IMG/VR virus record: IMGVR_UViG_3300036835_000392
Span: 1 to 39,112 of that record
From: a virus
Length of the DNA stretch: 39,112 nt
Reading direction: 5' to 3' (one strand)
Below the pieces are notes generated by a model. That model saw only the letters and a list, made by a program, of their open reading frames with translations. It was not told where the DNA came from and did no database searches. This document shows, piece by piece, positions 1 to 7,163 of the stretch. The position numbers were made by a program, and so were the translations under genes. The stretch's first letter is position 1, and each line of letters starts with the position of its first letter.

Positions 1-12
1 GGCACTCGAACA

Positions 13-120
13 GGTGTTCTACAATCCTGGGCTTCATGGGGAGGCTGCGTGGGTGGTGGGTGTACCGACTACCGACAAGTACGCGACAAATTTCGAATGT
101 GTCTGCTGTTGTCGTGCCGG
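13..120. repeat. Terminal direct repeat, left copy (108 bp)
   Basis: Bases 13-120 are identical to 39005-39112, the last 108 bases of the window. The repeat contains a -10-like TACAAT and the operator-like word GTGTTCTA. The identity stops sharply at base 12, since bases 1-12 do not match the sequence before the right copy. The simplest reading is a circular or terminally redundant genome opened here. Confidence 0.9.
14..25 (+). promoter_or_regulatory. Early promoter -10 with overlapping operator half-site
   Basis: TACAAT at 20-25 is one base from the consensus -10. The word GTGTTCTA at 14-21 overlaps it and also occurs at 36892-36899 and, inverted, at 36927-36934 beside the integrase start. 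Bases 8-19 also form the 12-base palindrome GAACAGGTGTTC. No good -35 is visible. This would be a repressor-controlled promoter for the early operon. The function is inferred. Confidence 0.45.
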
Positions 121-125
121 GGGCC

Positions 126-590
126 ATGCCGGTGGCTGAGGATGGACTGCAGCTACCCATGTTCTCTAGCGACAATCCGCGCGAGGAGCTCCTTTTTTAC
201 GTGATCAAGCGGCAGGCCGAGGGCGTGCGCATGCTCGCGGAAGTCAACCAGGTCTTGCAGAAGGCCCTCCAGACGGTGCAGCAGAACGGGTTCCTCGACC
301 CTCCTGGACGTGGCCCTTCGGAGCCGCGAGAACCCCGCTTCAAACTGTGGCGCAACTTCGCGTTGTACTGGCAGGGGATCGAGCGGAGCGTGCGCCGTGA
401 CCATAGCTTGCTGCCCGAGGATCGCCTGCCGAAGGAGATGGCGTGTGCCGACAGTGGCTATTCACACAGGATGCTCACGTACTACATGAAGGGCTACGGC
501 CTGCGACCTGAGCAGTGGCCGCCGTCGACCTGGAACCCCGAGCAGGAGCGCGCGTGGCACCGTCCGAATGCGACAAAAAAGTCGTCCTGA
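126..590 (+). CDS. Hypothetical early protein with HTH-like C-terminal half
   Basis: A 154-residue protein of unknown function, first gene of the early operon. The first third is a helical segment rich in Gln and Val (VNQVLQKALQTVQQN). The second half (RFKLWRNFALYWQG onward, then LPKEMACADSGYSHR and WPPSTW) looks like a small helical DNA-binding fold, but no family is recognised. I chose ATG 126 because the in-frame extension back to ATG 36 lies in the terminal repeat and uses codons unlike the rest (agg, cta, aca, agt). ATG 36 remains possible because it sits 10 bases after a TACAAT box and could be read nearly leaderless. Confidence 0.6.
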   Translation: MPVAEDGLQLPMFSSDNPREELLFYVIKRQAEGVRMLAEVNQVLQKALQTVQQNGFLDPPGRGPSEPREPRFKLWRNFALYWQGIERSVRRDHSLLPEDRLPKEMACADSGYSHRMLTYYMKGYGLRPEQWPPSTWNPEQERAWHRPNATKKSS

Positions 591-645
591 AAGTTGTCAC
601 GTTGTGTCGCGCCGGAGGCATGGCCGGTGATGCAGGCTGGGGAGC

Positions 646-819
646 ATGCGCTTGTGGGTCGAGGTGCGTGAGCAGGATGAGGAGCCGCTGCGCACATTCG
701 CCGTCAACGATCACCGCTCCATGCGTGAGCAGGGTGGCTACCTCCTCCATCTAAAAATTCAGGAAGAGCTCGCGCGGCTGCAGCAGACGGAGCCGGCGGC
801 CGAGGTTCTATCAGCGTGA
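646..819 (+). CDS. Small hypothetical protein (57 aa)
   Basis: A short reading frame starting MRLWVEVREQDEEPLR and ending in a Gln/Glu-rich helix (KIQEELARLQQTEPA). It begins just after a GGCTGGGGAG stretch that could act as a ribosome binding site. Its stop overlaps the GTG of the next gene (GTGA), so the two are probably translationally coupled. No family recognised. The 55 bases between it and the previous gene hold nothing identifiable. Confidence 0.6.
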   Translation: MRLWVEVREQDEEPLRTFAVNDHRSMREQGGYLLHLKIQEELARLQQTEPAAEVLSA

Positions 820-1037
820 GCGATTCCGCGGTCTGGCGGGAAGCCTACGCCGCGGGCTACGAGGCGGGCGGCAAGGCGGCGCTGCGGTCCGCGTCGCACT
901 TGACCACGATGCTCAATGATCGGCGCACGCTGGAGGCGCTGCGGCGGTTGATGCGCTTCATGGAGTGGCCCGTCGATGAGGACGAACGGGGCAGCGAGTA
1001 CTGGCACGACGAGCTCGTTGACGAGGCGGTCCCGTGA
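816..1037 (+). CDS. Small hypothetical protein (73 aa)
   Basis: Starts at a GTG that overlaps the stop of the upstream gene. An Ala/Gly-rich helix (EAYAAGYEAGGKAALRSA) is followed by a charged region and an acidic C-terminus. It resembles short helical proteins common in phage early operons, but no specific family is recognised. Its TGA overlaps the ATG of the next gene by one base. Confidence 0.6.
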   Translation: MSDSAVWREAYAAGYEAGGKAALRSASHLTTMLNDRRTLEALRRLMRFMEWPVDEDERGSEYWHDELVDEAVP

Positions 1038-1141
1038 TGTTCGAGGCGGTGCCGTGGTGGGCGTGGCTGCTGGCGGGCTGGCTGCTGGCGAGCGTGTGCC
1101 TCACCCTAGCGCTGGCGCGCTGGTTCCGCTACATCCGATGA
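1037..1141 (+). CDS. Single-pass membrane micro-protein (34 aa)
   Basis: MFEAVPWWAWLLAGWLLAS opens a single hydrophobic helix of about 22 residues, followed by a basic tail ending RWFRYIR, so the C-terminus is predicted to be cytoplasmic. It overlaps both neighbours (TGATG at the start, ATGA at the end), which supports it as a real operon member despite its size. Function unknown. Confidence 0.55.
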   Translation: MFEAVPWWAWLLAGWLLASVCLTLALARWFRYIR

Positions 1142-1593
1142 GCATCGCGATCCGCGGCCTGGCGTTTCCCGCGACGCGCGCCCAGGCGTACCGTGTCGCG
1201 CCGCGCGGCCCGTACTTCACCCGGCACCGCCTGCTGCTGCTCGAGGGCGCCGGCGAAGAGGAGCTCACCCGCTCGGTCAAGGGGTGTGCCAGGTACTACG
1301 GCTGGAACGGGGTCCACACCCGCGACAGCGACGGCGTGATGGAGAGCGTCCACCTCGAGCGGCTGGACGGGTTCACCGAAGCCAAGGGTGTCCCGGATTG
1401 GTTGTTCTGGCACGAGGAGCTGGGCCAGCACTTCTGGGTGGAGCTCAAGGGCGCCACCGGACACCTGGGTCCCTATCAGAAGCGCGAGATCCCGTCGATG
1501 CGCCGGGGGGGCTGTCGAGTGTTCGTCTGGTTCCCGCGCGACGCGGTGACCATCGAGCGCATCTTTCAGTACGGGTTGGAGGACCACGCGTAA
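1138..1593 (+). CDS. VRR-NUC domain nuclease
   Basis: A 151-residue protein with the VRR-NUC variant of the PD-(D/E)XK nuclease fold. Gly-Val-Pro-Asp places the metal-binding Asp at residue 87. VELKG gives Glu102 and Lys104, and Gln114 follows in the GPYQKREI helix, as in this family. VRR-NUC proteins cut branched or flapped DNA. It lies upstream of the Bet annealase gene and is the only recognisable non-homing nuclease in the early operon, so it may supply the nuclease activity for phage recombination (inference). Start ATG 1138 overlaps the previous stop (ATGA). Confidence 0.82.
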   Translation: MSIAIRGLAFPATRAQAYRVAPRGPYFTRHRLLLLEGAGEEELTRSVKGCARYYGWNGVHTRDSDGVMESVHLERLDGFTEAKGVPDWLFWHEELGQHFWVELKGATGHLGPYQKREIPSMRRGGCRVFVWFPRDAVTIERIFQYGLEDHA

Positions 1594-2048
1594 TGCGCGT
1601 TACCCGGATCAGTGTCGCGCTCGAGCAGCGCCTCGGCGACAACGACTACGGCTCCGAACGGGCCCAGGTGGAATATTCCGCCGAACTGGGCGCCGACGAT
1701 GACGCGCTCGACTGCATGCAGAAACTCCTCTGGCAGGCGCGCGTGCAGCTGTTGCTCGAGGTGAGCAACTCGCGCACGCTGGCCATTCGCCGCAAAGCGA
1801 ACCCGCCGGCGCGGTTGTGTGCGGAGTGCAAGCAGCCGCTCGGCGACGAAGACGACTATCGCCACCCGGCCTGCGAGGAGGCGATGCTCGAGCGGCGCAA
1901 GCAGCAGGAGGAGGAGCGTCGCGCGAAGTACGAGACCGACCACAAAGAGCGCGAGGCAGAGTACCAGCGCCAGCGCGAGCTCGCGGGTGTCGGCGCCGCG
2001 ACCGATGACGACGACGAGCCTGACGACGACGAGGACCTGCCGCTGTGA
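1593..2048 (+). CDS. Hypothetical zinc-binding, coiled-coil protein
   Basis: A 151-residue protein in three parts. Residues 1-60 form a compact domain starting MRVTRISVALEQRLGDNDYG, a beginning I associate with phage proteins found near recombination genes. A putative zinc site follows with Cys76, Cys79, His91 and Cys94. Then come a long charged coiled coil (about 95-132) and a very acidic tail (138-149). The ATG overlaps the previous TAA by one base. Function unknown. The acidic tail and zinc site suggest protein-protein or single-stranded DNA contact, which is inference. Confidence 0.7.
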   Translation: MRVTRISVALEQRLGDNDYGSERAQVEYSAELGADDDALDCMQKLLWQARVQLLLEVSNSRTLAIRRKANPPARLCAECKQPLGDEDDYRHPACEEAMLERRKQQEEERRAKYETDHKEREAEYQRQRELAGVGAATDDDDEPDDDEDLPL

Positions 2049-2248
2049 GCGACGACGCGGAACTGGTGGAGGAGACGATCGCACGAATGCTCTCCGACGT
2101 GCCCGAGCGCTGCCAGCAGTTCGGCTGTCGGCAGCCGGTCCAGACGTGGTGCCCGCTGTGCCGCGCGTTCTTCTGCGACGAGCACGATGAGCTCTACCCC
2201 GTGAGAAAGCACGACTGCCTGCGCGGACGGGCCGAGGTGAGCGCGTGA
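2045..2248 (+). CDS. AN1-like zinc finger protein (67 aa)
   Basis: The short protein carries eight potential zinc ligands: Cys23, Cys28, Cys36, Cys39, Cys44, His47, His56 and Cys58. The run C-x2-C-x4-C-x2-H-x8-H-x-C resembles the second half of the AN1-type finger (usually H-x5-H-x-C), so a two-zinc treble-clef fold is plausible. GTG start overlaps the upstream stop (GTGA). Role unknown; position in the recombination operon suggests a DNA- or protein-binding helper. Confidence 0.65.
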   Translation: MSDDAELVEETIARMLSDVPERCQQFGCRQPVQTWCPLCRAFFCDEHDELYPVRKHDCLRGRAEVSA

Positions 2249-2331
2249 GCGACGACCAGCTGCGCATCGTGCTGCCGTTCGCCATGCTGCTGCTGTTGAT
2301 CCTGATCTTTGCCCTGCGGAGTGCGGGCTAG
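2245..2331 (+). CDS. Membrane micro-protein (28 aa)
   Basis: A 28-residue peptide made almost entirely of one hydrophobic helix (VLPFAMLLLLILIFALR). It starts at a GTG overlapping the previous stop and its TAG shares a base with the GTG of the transglycosylase-like gene (TAGTG). The tight double overlap argues that it is translated. Placement directly before a secreted cell-wall enzyme hints at a joint role at the membrane, which is speculative. Confidence 0.45.
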   Translation: MSDDQLRIVLPFAMLLLLILIFALRSAG

Positions 2332-2810
2332 TGGCGCGCGCGACGGCGTTCGTCGGCGGGCTCGTGTGCGGGTTGGCGCTCGGCACGCTGGTGCTCGTCG
2401 GCCACGCGGACGACGTCCAGGCCGAGGTGCAGCAGGCCGCCGCGGTCGCGCACGTCGATCCGACCGACCTGGCCGGCGCGGTGAACACGACCGGCGTGGA
2501 CCCGTACACGTATCTACGGTCGACCGGCGAATTGCCGCCAATGCCGCATGATCCGCCCAGGCCACCGCCACCCGAGAGTGGCCGCGTCGCGTGCATCATC
2601 CGCGTCGAGAGCCGCGGCGACCCGAGCGCGCACAACCGCAGCGGCGCCTCCGGGCTCGGCCAGTTTCTGCCTGGCACGTGGGCTTCGACTCCGCAGGGTC
2701 GAGCAGGGTTGAGTGTCTACAACCCGGACGCCAACCGCGCGGCGATCAACTGGATGATCTCGGTCGGGCGTGCGTCTGAGTTCGACGCGGTGAAGTACTT
2801 CGGATGCTGA
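2331..2810 (+). CDS. Secreted transglycosylase-like protein
   Basis: A 159-residue protein with an N-terminal signal or anchor helix (about 5-25, LVCGLALGTLVLVG) and a C-terminal lysozyme-like fold of the Rpf/SLT type. The catalytic Glu is probably Glu93 in RVESRGDPSAHN, followed by the family pattern SGASGLGQFLPGTW and a C-terminal ANRAAINWM helix. A Pro-rich linker (70-81) joins the two parts. Such enzymes cleave the glycan chain of peptidoglycan outside the membrane. It is odd to find it inside the early recombination operon rather than with lysis or virion genes. Confidence 0.75.
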   Translation: MARATAFVGGLVCGLALGTLVLVGHADDVQAEVQQAAAVAHVDPTDLAGAVNTTGVDPYTYLRSTGELPPMPHDPPRPPPPESGRVACIIRVESRGDPSAHNRSGASGLGQFLPGTWASTPQGRAGLSVYNPDANRAAINWMISVGRASEFDAVKYFGC

Positions 2811-2820
2811 ACGGAGGAAT

Positions 2821-3852
2821 ATGACCCAAGCGATTGAACGCGCCGACCTGCCGGCGCTCAGCGTCAAGCGGCAGGCGTCGAACCTGGCCCAGGTGACCGG
2901 CTTCAACGACCGCGTCATCCAGCTGATCCGCCAGACGATCTGTCCTGGTGCCACGGCGCTGGAGCTGGCGACGTTCCTGTACAACGCGCGCCGCCTCGGG
3001 CTGGACCCGATGACGCGGCAGATCTACTTCATTCAGTACGACCGCAACTCACCCGGCGAGATCGTGGTGGGCATCAACGGCTACCGCGCCCAGGCCGAGG
3101 AGAGCGGCTGCTACGCCGGCTCCGATGAGGCGGTCTACGAATACGAGGACGTCGGCCAGCCGAAGGGTGCGCCGTCGAAGGCGACGGTGACGGTGTGGAA
3201 GATCGTCGCTGGGCAGCGTGTGCCGTTCACCGGCTCGGCACGCTGGACCGAGTTCTACCCGGGCGAGGGCAAAAAGGGCGAGCAGTACCGCAAGCGCCCG
3301 CACAACCAGTTAGCCATCCGCGCCGAGTCGCACGCGCTGAGAAAAGGCTTTCCGCAGCAGACGGACCGACTACAGGTGCAGCCGGCGCCTGGCGCGTGGG
3401 AGGAGGCCGCCGCCGCGGACGAGCGGGTGCGCGACGACCCGGCGAAGATCGCGCGCGACGCGCGGACCTACGACCAGGTGTACGCCGCGGAGGATGACGT
3501 GGTCGTTTCTGGCGATCACGTCGTTGATCGACAGACGGGCGAGGTGCTCTCGCGAAGCACCGAGCCAGCAAGCGCTCAGGACCTCACCGCACCTGAGGCG
3601 TCGGGTGCGGCGGCGGACCCCGCATCTCCGTCGCCGGCACCACCCGAGCAGCTGGTCGACAAGTACCGCCGCAATCGGGAGCTCGTGCGCCGCGCCCGTG
3701 AGCTGCACCTCGACGGCTTCGAGCCGCTGGCGCTCGGCAAGGCGGACGACGTCGTCGAGGCGGCGAACTTGGAGCTCGAGGACAGAATCGCGCGGTTCGA
3801 GTTCGAGCACGGCGAGGTCGAGCGGCAAAGAGCGAGCGAGGGGCTGCTCTGA
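2821..3852 (+). CDS. bet: Bet/RecT-family single-strand annealing protein
   Basis: A 343-residue recombinase. The N-terminal 200 residues hold Bet-family patterns: ELATFLYNARRLGLDPMTRQ, IVVGINGYRAQAEESG and HALRKGFPQ. These proteins anneal complementary single strands in phage recombination. The C-terminal third is a variable Ala/Pro/Glu-rich tail with a final helical segment, longer than the usual Bet length of about 260. A strong GGAGGA sits 5 bases before the ATG, one of the best ribosome binding sites in the window, so high expression is likely. The VRR-NUC protein upstream is its possible nuclease partner. Confidence 0.88.
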   Translation: MTQAIERADLPALSVKRQASNLAQVTGFNDRVIQLIRQTICPGATALELATFLYNARRLGLDPMTRQIYFIQYDRNSPGEIVVGINGYRAQAEESGCYAGSDEAVYEYEDVGQPKGAPSKATVTVWKIVAGQRVPFTGSARWTEFYPGEGKKGEQYRKRPHNQLAIRAESHALRKGFPQQTDRLQVQPAPGAWEEAAAADERVRDDPAKIARDARTYDQVYAAEDDVVVSGDHVVDRQTGEVLSRSTEPASAQDLTAPEASGAAADPASPSPAPPEQLVDKYRRNRELVRRARELHLDGFEPLALGKADDVVEAANLELEDRIARFEFEHGEVERQRASEGLL

Positions 3853-3853
3853 G

Positions 3854-4060
3854 GTGAGTCGGTTCCTGCTCGTCGAGATGGAGGAGGATTTGCGCGCACG
3901 CTATACGACGCACGACGGTGTGCTGATTTCGTGCAAGTGTGTCAACGGCGTGAAGGCCGTCACCGACCTGGAGTGCATCTCGTGGGCAACCCTCGACGAG
4001 TGGCTGCTGCCGGTGGAACTGAGTCTGGTACCCAAACTGACCAGGAAAAGGGAGCGATAG
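3854..4060 (+). CDS. Small hypothetical protein (68 aa)
   Basis: Starts at a GTG just after the Bet stop codon. It contains a mixed beta-like segment (RYTTHDGVLISCKCVNGV) and ends in a basic tail (KLTRKRER). Two close cysteines (C-K-C) are present but no full zinc site. No family is recognised; it may be an accessory of the recombination or replication genes that flank it. Confidence 0.55.
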   Translation: MSRFLLVEMEEDLRARYTTHDGVLISCKCVNGVKAVTDLECISWATLDEWLLPVELSLVPKLTRKRER

Positions 4061-4072
4061 CTGGAGGAAGAC

Positions 4073-4798
4073 ATGGCGCGTCTGGATACGGGCTGGCACG
4101 CGCACCCCAAAATCTTGCAATTAGGACTGGCAGCGATGGGCTTGCACGCGTGGTCGATCAGTTACTGTGACGCAACGCGGAGTGACGGATTCATTCCCAC
4201 CGGTGCGTGGCCGGCACTGCCAGGTGTGGGTGCAGCGTGCAAGACGTTGGTGGTGGCCGGAATGTGGGAGCGATGCGACGGTGGATTCCAGTTGCACGAC
4301 TACCTGGACTACAACCGCTCGCGGGCACAGATCAGCGAACTGGGCGCCGCCATGCGAGCAAATGGCCAAGCCGGTGGTCAAGCATCTGCTGCAGCAAAAC
4401 GTCGACCAAAACCTTCAGCAAACGCTGAAGCAAACGCTCAAGCAAAATCAACCCCCGGTCCCGGTCCCGTGGACGACCCGAAGGGTCAAGTCCACCGGGA
4501 CTCCGTCTCTACCGGGTTCGGGTCGTCCACCCTACCCCCTACCCCCTCCCCAAATCCCGACGACGGACGCCCCATCGAGGCTTCGCCTCTGGGCGCCGTC
4601 GTTGCCCCAACCCGCGACGTCGCCGCCGCCATCGAAAAACTCTACGGCCCACCAGTTCGACCCGAACGCTTGCCGAATGGCGCCCAGCAATGCCCGCTGT
4701 GCCCGGACATTTTCACCGGCTCGTACAGCGACCATCTCGACTCGCCGCGCCACAAAATTCGTCCGGTGCCCGACGATCTCAGCGGATTTCGCGGGTAA
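4073..4798 (+). CDS. Replication-initiator-like winged-helix protein with zinc finger
   Basis: A 241-residue protein. Residues 1-90 (MARLDTGWHAHPKI, LGLAAMGLHAWSISYC, RSDGFIPTGAW, LHDYLDYNRSR) match the pattern of small winged-helix proteins that phages and actinobacteria encode near replication genes. The middle is a low-complexity linker rich in Ala, Gln and Pro. The C-terminus has one C2H2-like finger (CPLCPDIF, then His15 and His21 counted from the first Cys). Likely job: recognising the origin or loading the host helicase, an inference from family and position. A GGAGGAAG ribosome binding site precedes the ATG. Confidence 0.68.
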   Translation: MARLDTGWHAHPKILQLGLAAMGLHAWSISYCDATRSDGFIPTGAWPALPGVGAACKTLVVAGMWERCDGGFQLHDYLDYNRSRAQISELGAAMRANGQAGGQASAAAKRRPKPSANAEANAQAKSTPGPGPVDDPKGQVHRDSVSTGFGSSTLPPTPSPNPDDGRPIEASPLGAVVAPTRDVAAAIEKLYGPPVRPERLPNGAQQCPLCPDIFTGSYSDHLDSPRHKIRPVPDDLSGFRG

Positions 4799-5158
4799 GT
4801 GGCGATGGCTGAACCGGATCCAGAATGGCTCGCCCAGCACGAACGCTATCTCGCGAGTTCGGCCTGGCAGCTTCGTCGTGCCGCCGTGTTGCTGCGCGAC
4901 AAGTACCTGTGCCAGGCCGGCCTGGACCAGTGCGCCTCCAAGGCGACGCAGGTTCACCATCTGACCTACCGTCATTGGCGCAACGAGCCGCTGTTCGATC
5001 TGATGAGCGTCTGCGGGCGGTGTCATGACGAAATCACGCGCATGGAGCGTGGCGAGCTGGCGGCGATCGTGGCTGACAAGGAAGCCGCGCATGAGCGCTT
5101 CCAGCGCATGTGGAACGCCGCAATGCACGAGCGGCTCCAGTCGCTGTCGAAGCAATGA
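4799..5158 (+). CDS. HNH endonuclease
   Basis: A 119-residue protein with a canonical HNH core. Cys38 and Cys45 plus Cys72 and Cys75 form the structural zinc knuckles, His53-His54 the catalytic pair, Asn62 the middle residue and His76 the last. Its length and position before terminase resemble the HNH proteins that assist DNA packaging in many phages, though a homing role cannot be excluded. GTG 4799 directly follows the previous stop; ATG 4805 in the same frame is an alternative start. Confidence 0.82.
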   Translation: MAMAEPDPEWLAQHERYLASSAWQLRRAAVLLRDKYLCQAGLDQCASKATQVHHLTYRHWRNEPLFDLMSVCGRCHDEITRMERGELAAIVADKEAAHERFQRMWNAAMHERLQSLSKQ

Positions 5159-5159
5159 C

Positions 5160-5363
5160 ATGCACTGCGTCTGCTGCGGCACACTGCTCGGCGTGGCGGT
5201 CATCCAGCGCTACTGCTCGGTCCGCTGCGCCGAGGACCAGTTGCGCGCCGTCGGCACGCTGCTGCACTCCACGCCACGCTTTGTGCTGTCGGTCGCAGAG
5301 TGGCACGACCTCAGCGCCGACTATGCCACCGAGCTCGAGCTGCTCGCCCGGGTCGCGGCATGA
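5160..5363 (+). CDS. Small zinc-knuckle protein (67 aa)
   Basis: The N-terminus MHCVCCGTLL followed by RYCSVRCAEDQ gives a CxxC...CxxxC cluster typical of small zinc-binding treble-clef or MYND-like knuckles. The rest is helical (AEWHDLSADYATELELL). It sits between the HNH gene and the probable small terminase and overlaps the latter by ATGA. Function unknown; a packaging accessory is possible from position only. Confidence 0.6.
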   Translation: MHCVCCGTLLGVAVIQRYCSVRCAEDQLRAVGTLLHSTPRFVLSVAEWHDLSADYATELELLARVAA

Positions 5364-5788
5364 CCCGCGGTGTCGCCCACCCACCGGAGTTGCGCGCCCA
5401 GGTCCTCGCCGCGATCATCGCCGGGGCCACCATCAACGACGCCGCGCGGCGCTTCAACCTGGACACCGGGCTGGTCTCGCGCTGGGCCGCCGCGGATGCA
5501 GCAGTTGCAGCAACGCGTGCAAACGCTCGCAGTCCCGAGGCGCTGGAGGCGATGCTGTTTGACCTCGTCGCCGAGCACATCACGACGCTTCGCGCTCAGC
5601 TTCAAGCGGCCGCCTCCCATGCCTACGTTCAGGGGCAAACCGCCGGAGACCTTGCCGCCTTACTGGGCGCCGAGCGGGATACGCTCATTCGACTTCTCGC
5701 CGGATTCCGACCCGTCAGCGACACGGAGCCGCTCGAGCTCGCTGCAACTGCCGAACCCGCACCCGGCCCAGGCGCAGATGATCGCTGA
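5360..5788 (+). CDS. Probable small terminase subunit (HTH protein)
   Basis: A 142-residue protein with an N-terminal helix-turn-helix (residues about 6-40: LRAQVLAAIIAGATINDAA, RRFNLDTGLVSRW), a central coiled segment (about 55-100) and an Ala/Pro tail. This architecture and its place directly before the large terminase fit the DNA-recognition subunit of the packaging motor. A transposase-like HTH protein is the main alternative. The end of the gene overlaps the start of the large subunit by 11 bases in a different frame. Confidence 0.62.
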   Translation: MTRGVAHPPELRAQVLAAIIAGATINDAARRFNLDTGLVSRWAAADAAVAATRANARSPEALEAMLFDLVAEHITTLRAQLQAAASHAYVQGQTAGDLAALLGAERDTLIRLLAGFRPVSDTEPLELAATAEPAPGPGADDR

Positions 5789-6986
5789 AGCGAGGCGTTT
5801 CAATGTGGCCGCCTGCGGCCGGCAGATCGGGAAGACGACGCTCGGCATCAACCGTGTCGCGGACATCGTCGAGCGCCAGCCGTGCGCCTGGATGGCGCCG
5901 ACGTACAAGTACCTCGAGGAAGTGTGGCGTCACCTGCGCCAGGTGCTCGCGCCAATCACGGTCGAAAAGAGCGAGCAGCAGCACCGCATCGCCACGCGCG
6001 GTGGGGGCTCAGTCGAGTGCTGGTCGCTGGACGATCCGGACGCGGCACGCGGCAGAAAGTACCGCCGCATCGTCGTTGATGAGGCGGCACTTGTCCGCGA
6101 TCTGGACAGGGTCTGGCAGGCAAGTCTCAGGCCAACCCTGAGCGTGCTCGGCGGCGACGCGTGGTTCCTGTCCACGCCGAAAGGACTGGACGCCTTCCAC
6201 GGGCTGTACCAGCTCGGCCAGGACGCGCTGCAGTCCGAGTGGATGTCGTGGCAGATGCCGAGCTCCGCGTCACCCTACATCCGTGCCGAGGAGATCGAGG
6301 CGGCGCGGCGCGAGCTGCCGGAGCGCATCTTCGCCCAGGAGTACCTGGCCGAGTTCGTCCAGCTCGAGGGCGCCGGTGTCTTCCGCGGCGTGCACGCCGT
6401 CTCACGCTTGCAGCAGCACGGGCCCGAACGCGGCCACCAGTACGTGTTCGGCGTGGACTGGGGGCGCACCAACGACTTCACCGCCATCAGCGTCATCGAC
6501 GTGACGGTCGGCGAGCAGGTCGCGCTGGACCGATTTTCCGAGATCGACTACGAGTACCAGTCCGAACGGCTGCACATGTGGGCCGACCTGTACCACCCGC
6601 TGCAGATCGTGGCGGAGGCCAACAGTATGGGCGGTCCGCTCGTCGAACGCCTACAGACCGGCTACGCGCGGCTGGTGGGCAAGCCGCGCGCGGCGCTGCC
6701 GATCTATGCCTGGACCGCGACCAACGCGAGCAAGGCCGCAGTCATCCAGAGTCTGGCGCTGGCGCTCGAGCAGGGCCAGCTGACGCTGCTGGACGACCAG
6801 GTGCAGCGCGGTGAATTGCTCGCGTTCGAGTCGAGCGTCACGGCGACCGGCATGGTGCGCTACTCGGCGCCGGCCGGACTGCATGACGACTGTGTCATTG
6901 CTCTGGCACTCGCGCACCTGGGCGAGTCGTTCGAGGGCGCTCCGCGCGGCCGGAGCTCGTACCGCTTCGCGGCCGGGCGACGGTGA
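5778..6986 (+). CDS. terL: Terminase large subunit
   Basis: Packaging ATPase and nuclease, 402 residues from ATG 5778. Walker A is GRQIGKTT (Lys19), Walker B is IVVDEA, and a coupling motif FLSTPKG follows. The RNase-H-like nuclease part shows Asp in FGVDWGRTNDFTA and the acidic pair in GLHDDCVIALA. The frame stays open upstream and the in-frame residues L-Q-L-P-N-P-H-P-A-Q look like the true family N-terminus, but the only upstream start is ATG 5619, deep inside the small subunit gene. The start is therefore uncertain and a CTG near 5742 is possible. Confidence 0.9.
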   Translation: MIAEARRFNVAACGRQIGKTTLGINRVADIVERQPCAWMAPTYKYLEEVWRHLRQVLAPITVEKSEQQHRIATRGGGSVECWSLDDPDAARGRKYRRIVVDEAALVRDLDRVWQASLRPTLSVLGGDAWFLSTPKGLDAFHGLYQLGQDALQSEWMSWQMPSSASPYIRAEEIEAARRELPERIFAQEYLAEFVQLEGAGVFRGVHAVSRLQQHGPERGHQYVFGVDWGRTNDFTAISVIDVTVGEQVALDRFSEIDYEYQSERLHMWADLYHPLQIVAEANSMGGPLVERLQTGYARLVGKPRAALPIYAWTATNASKAAVIQSLALALEQGQLTLLDDQVQRGELLAFESSVTATGMVRYSAPAGLHDDCVIALALAHLGESFEGAPRGRSSYRFAAGRR

Positions 6987-7163
6987 TGCAGGCTTCGCGA
7001 AACGCTCGAATGCGCCGGCGCACAGCGCTGAGTGTCACAATTTACCCGGACTCGGCGGAGTCGCACTCAGTTGCACTCAGTCGCATGTGATGTCTAGTGA
7101 TGTCCAGTGGCGTGTCGTGGCGTCTCGGCGCCGCTGGGCACCGCTGGGCGCCGCTCGGGGCAC

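Noticed and set aside
36-125. N-terminal extension of the first gene from ATG 36
   Set aside because: Codon use over these 30 codons is unlike the rest and they lie in the terminal repeat. Kept only as an alternative because a TACAAT box precedes that ATG.
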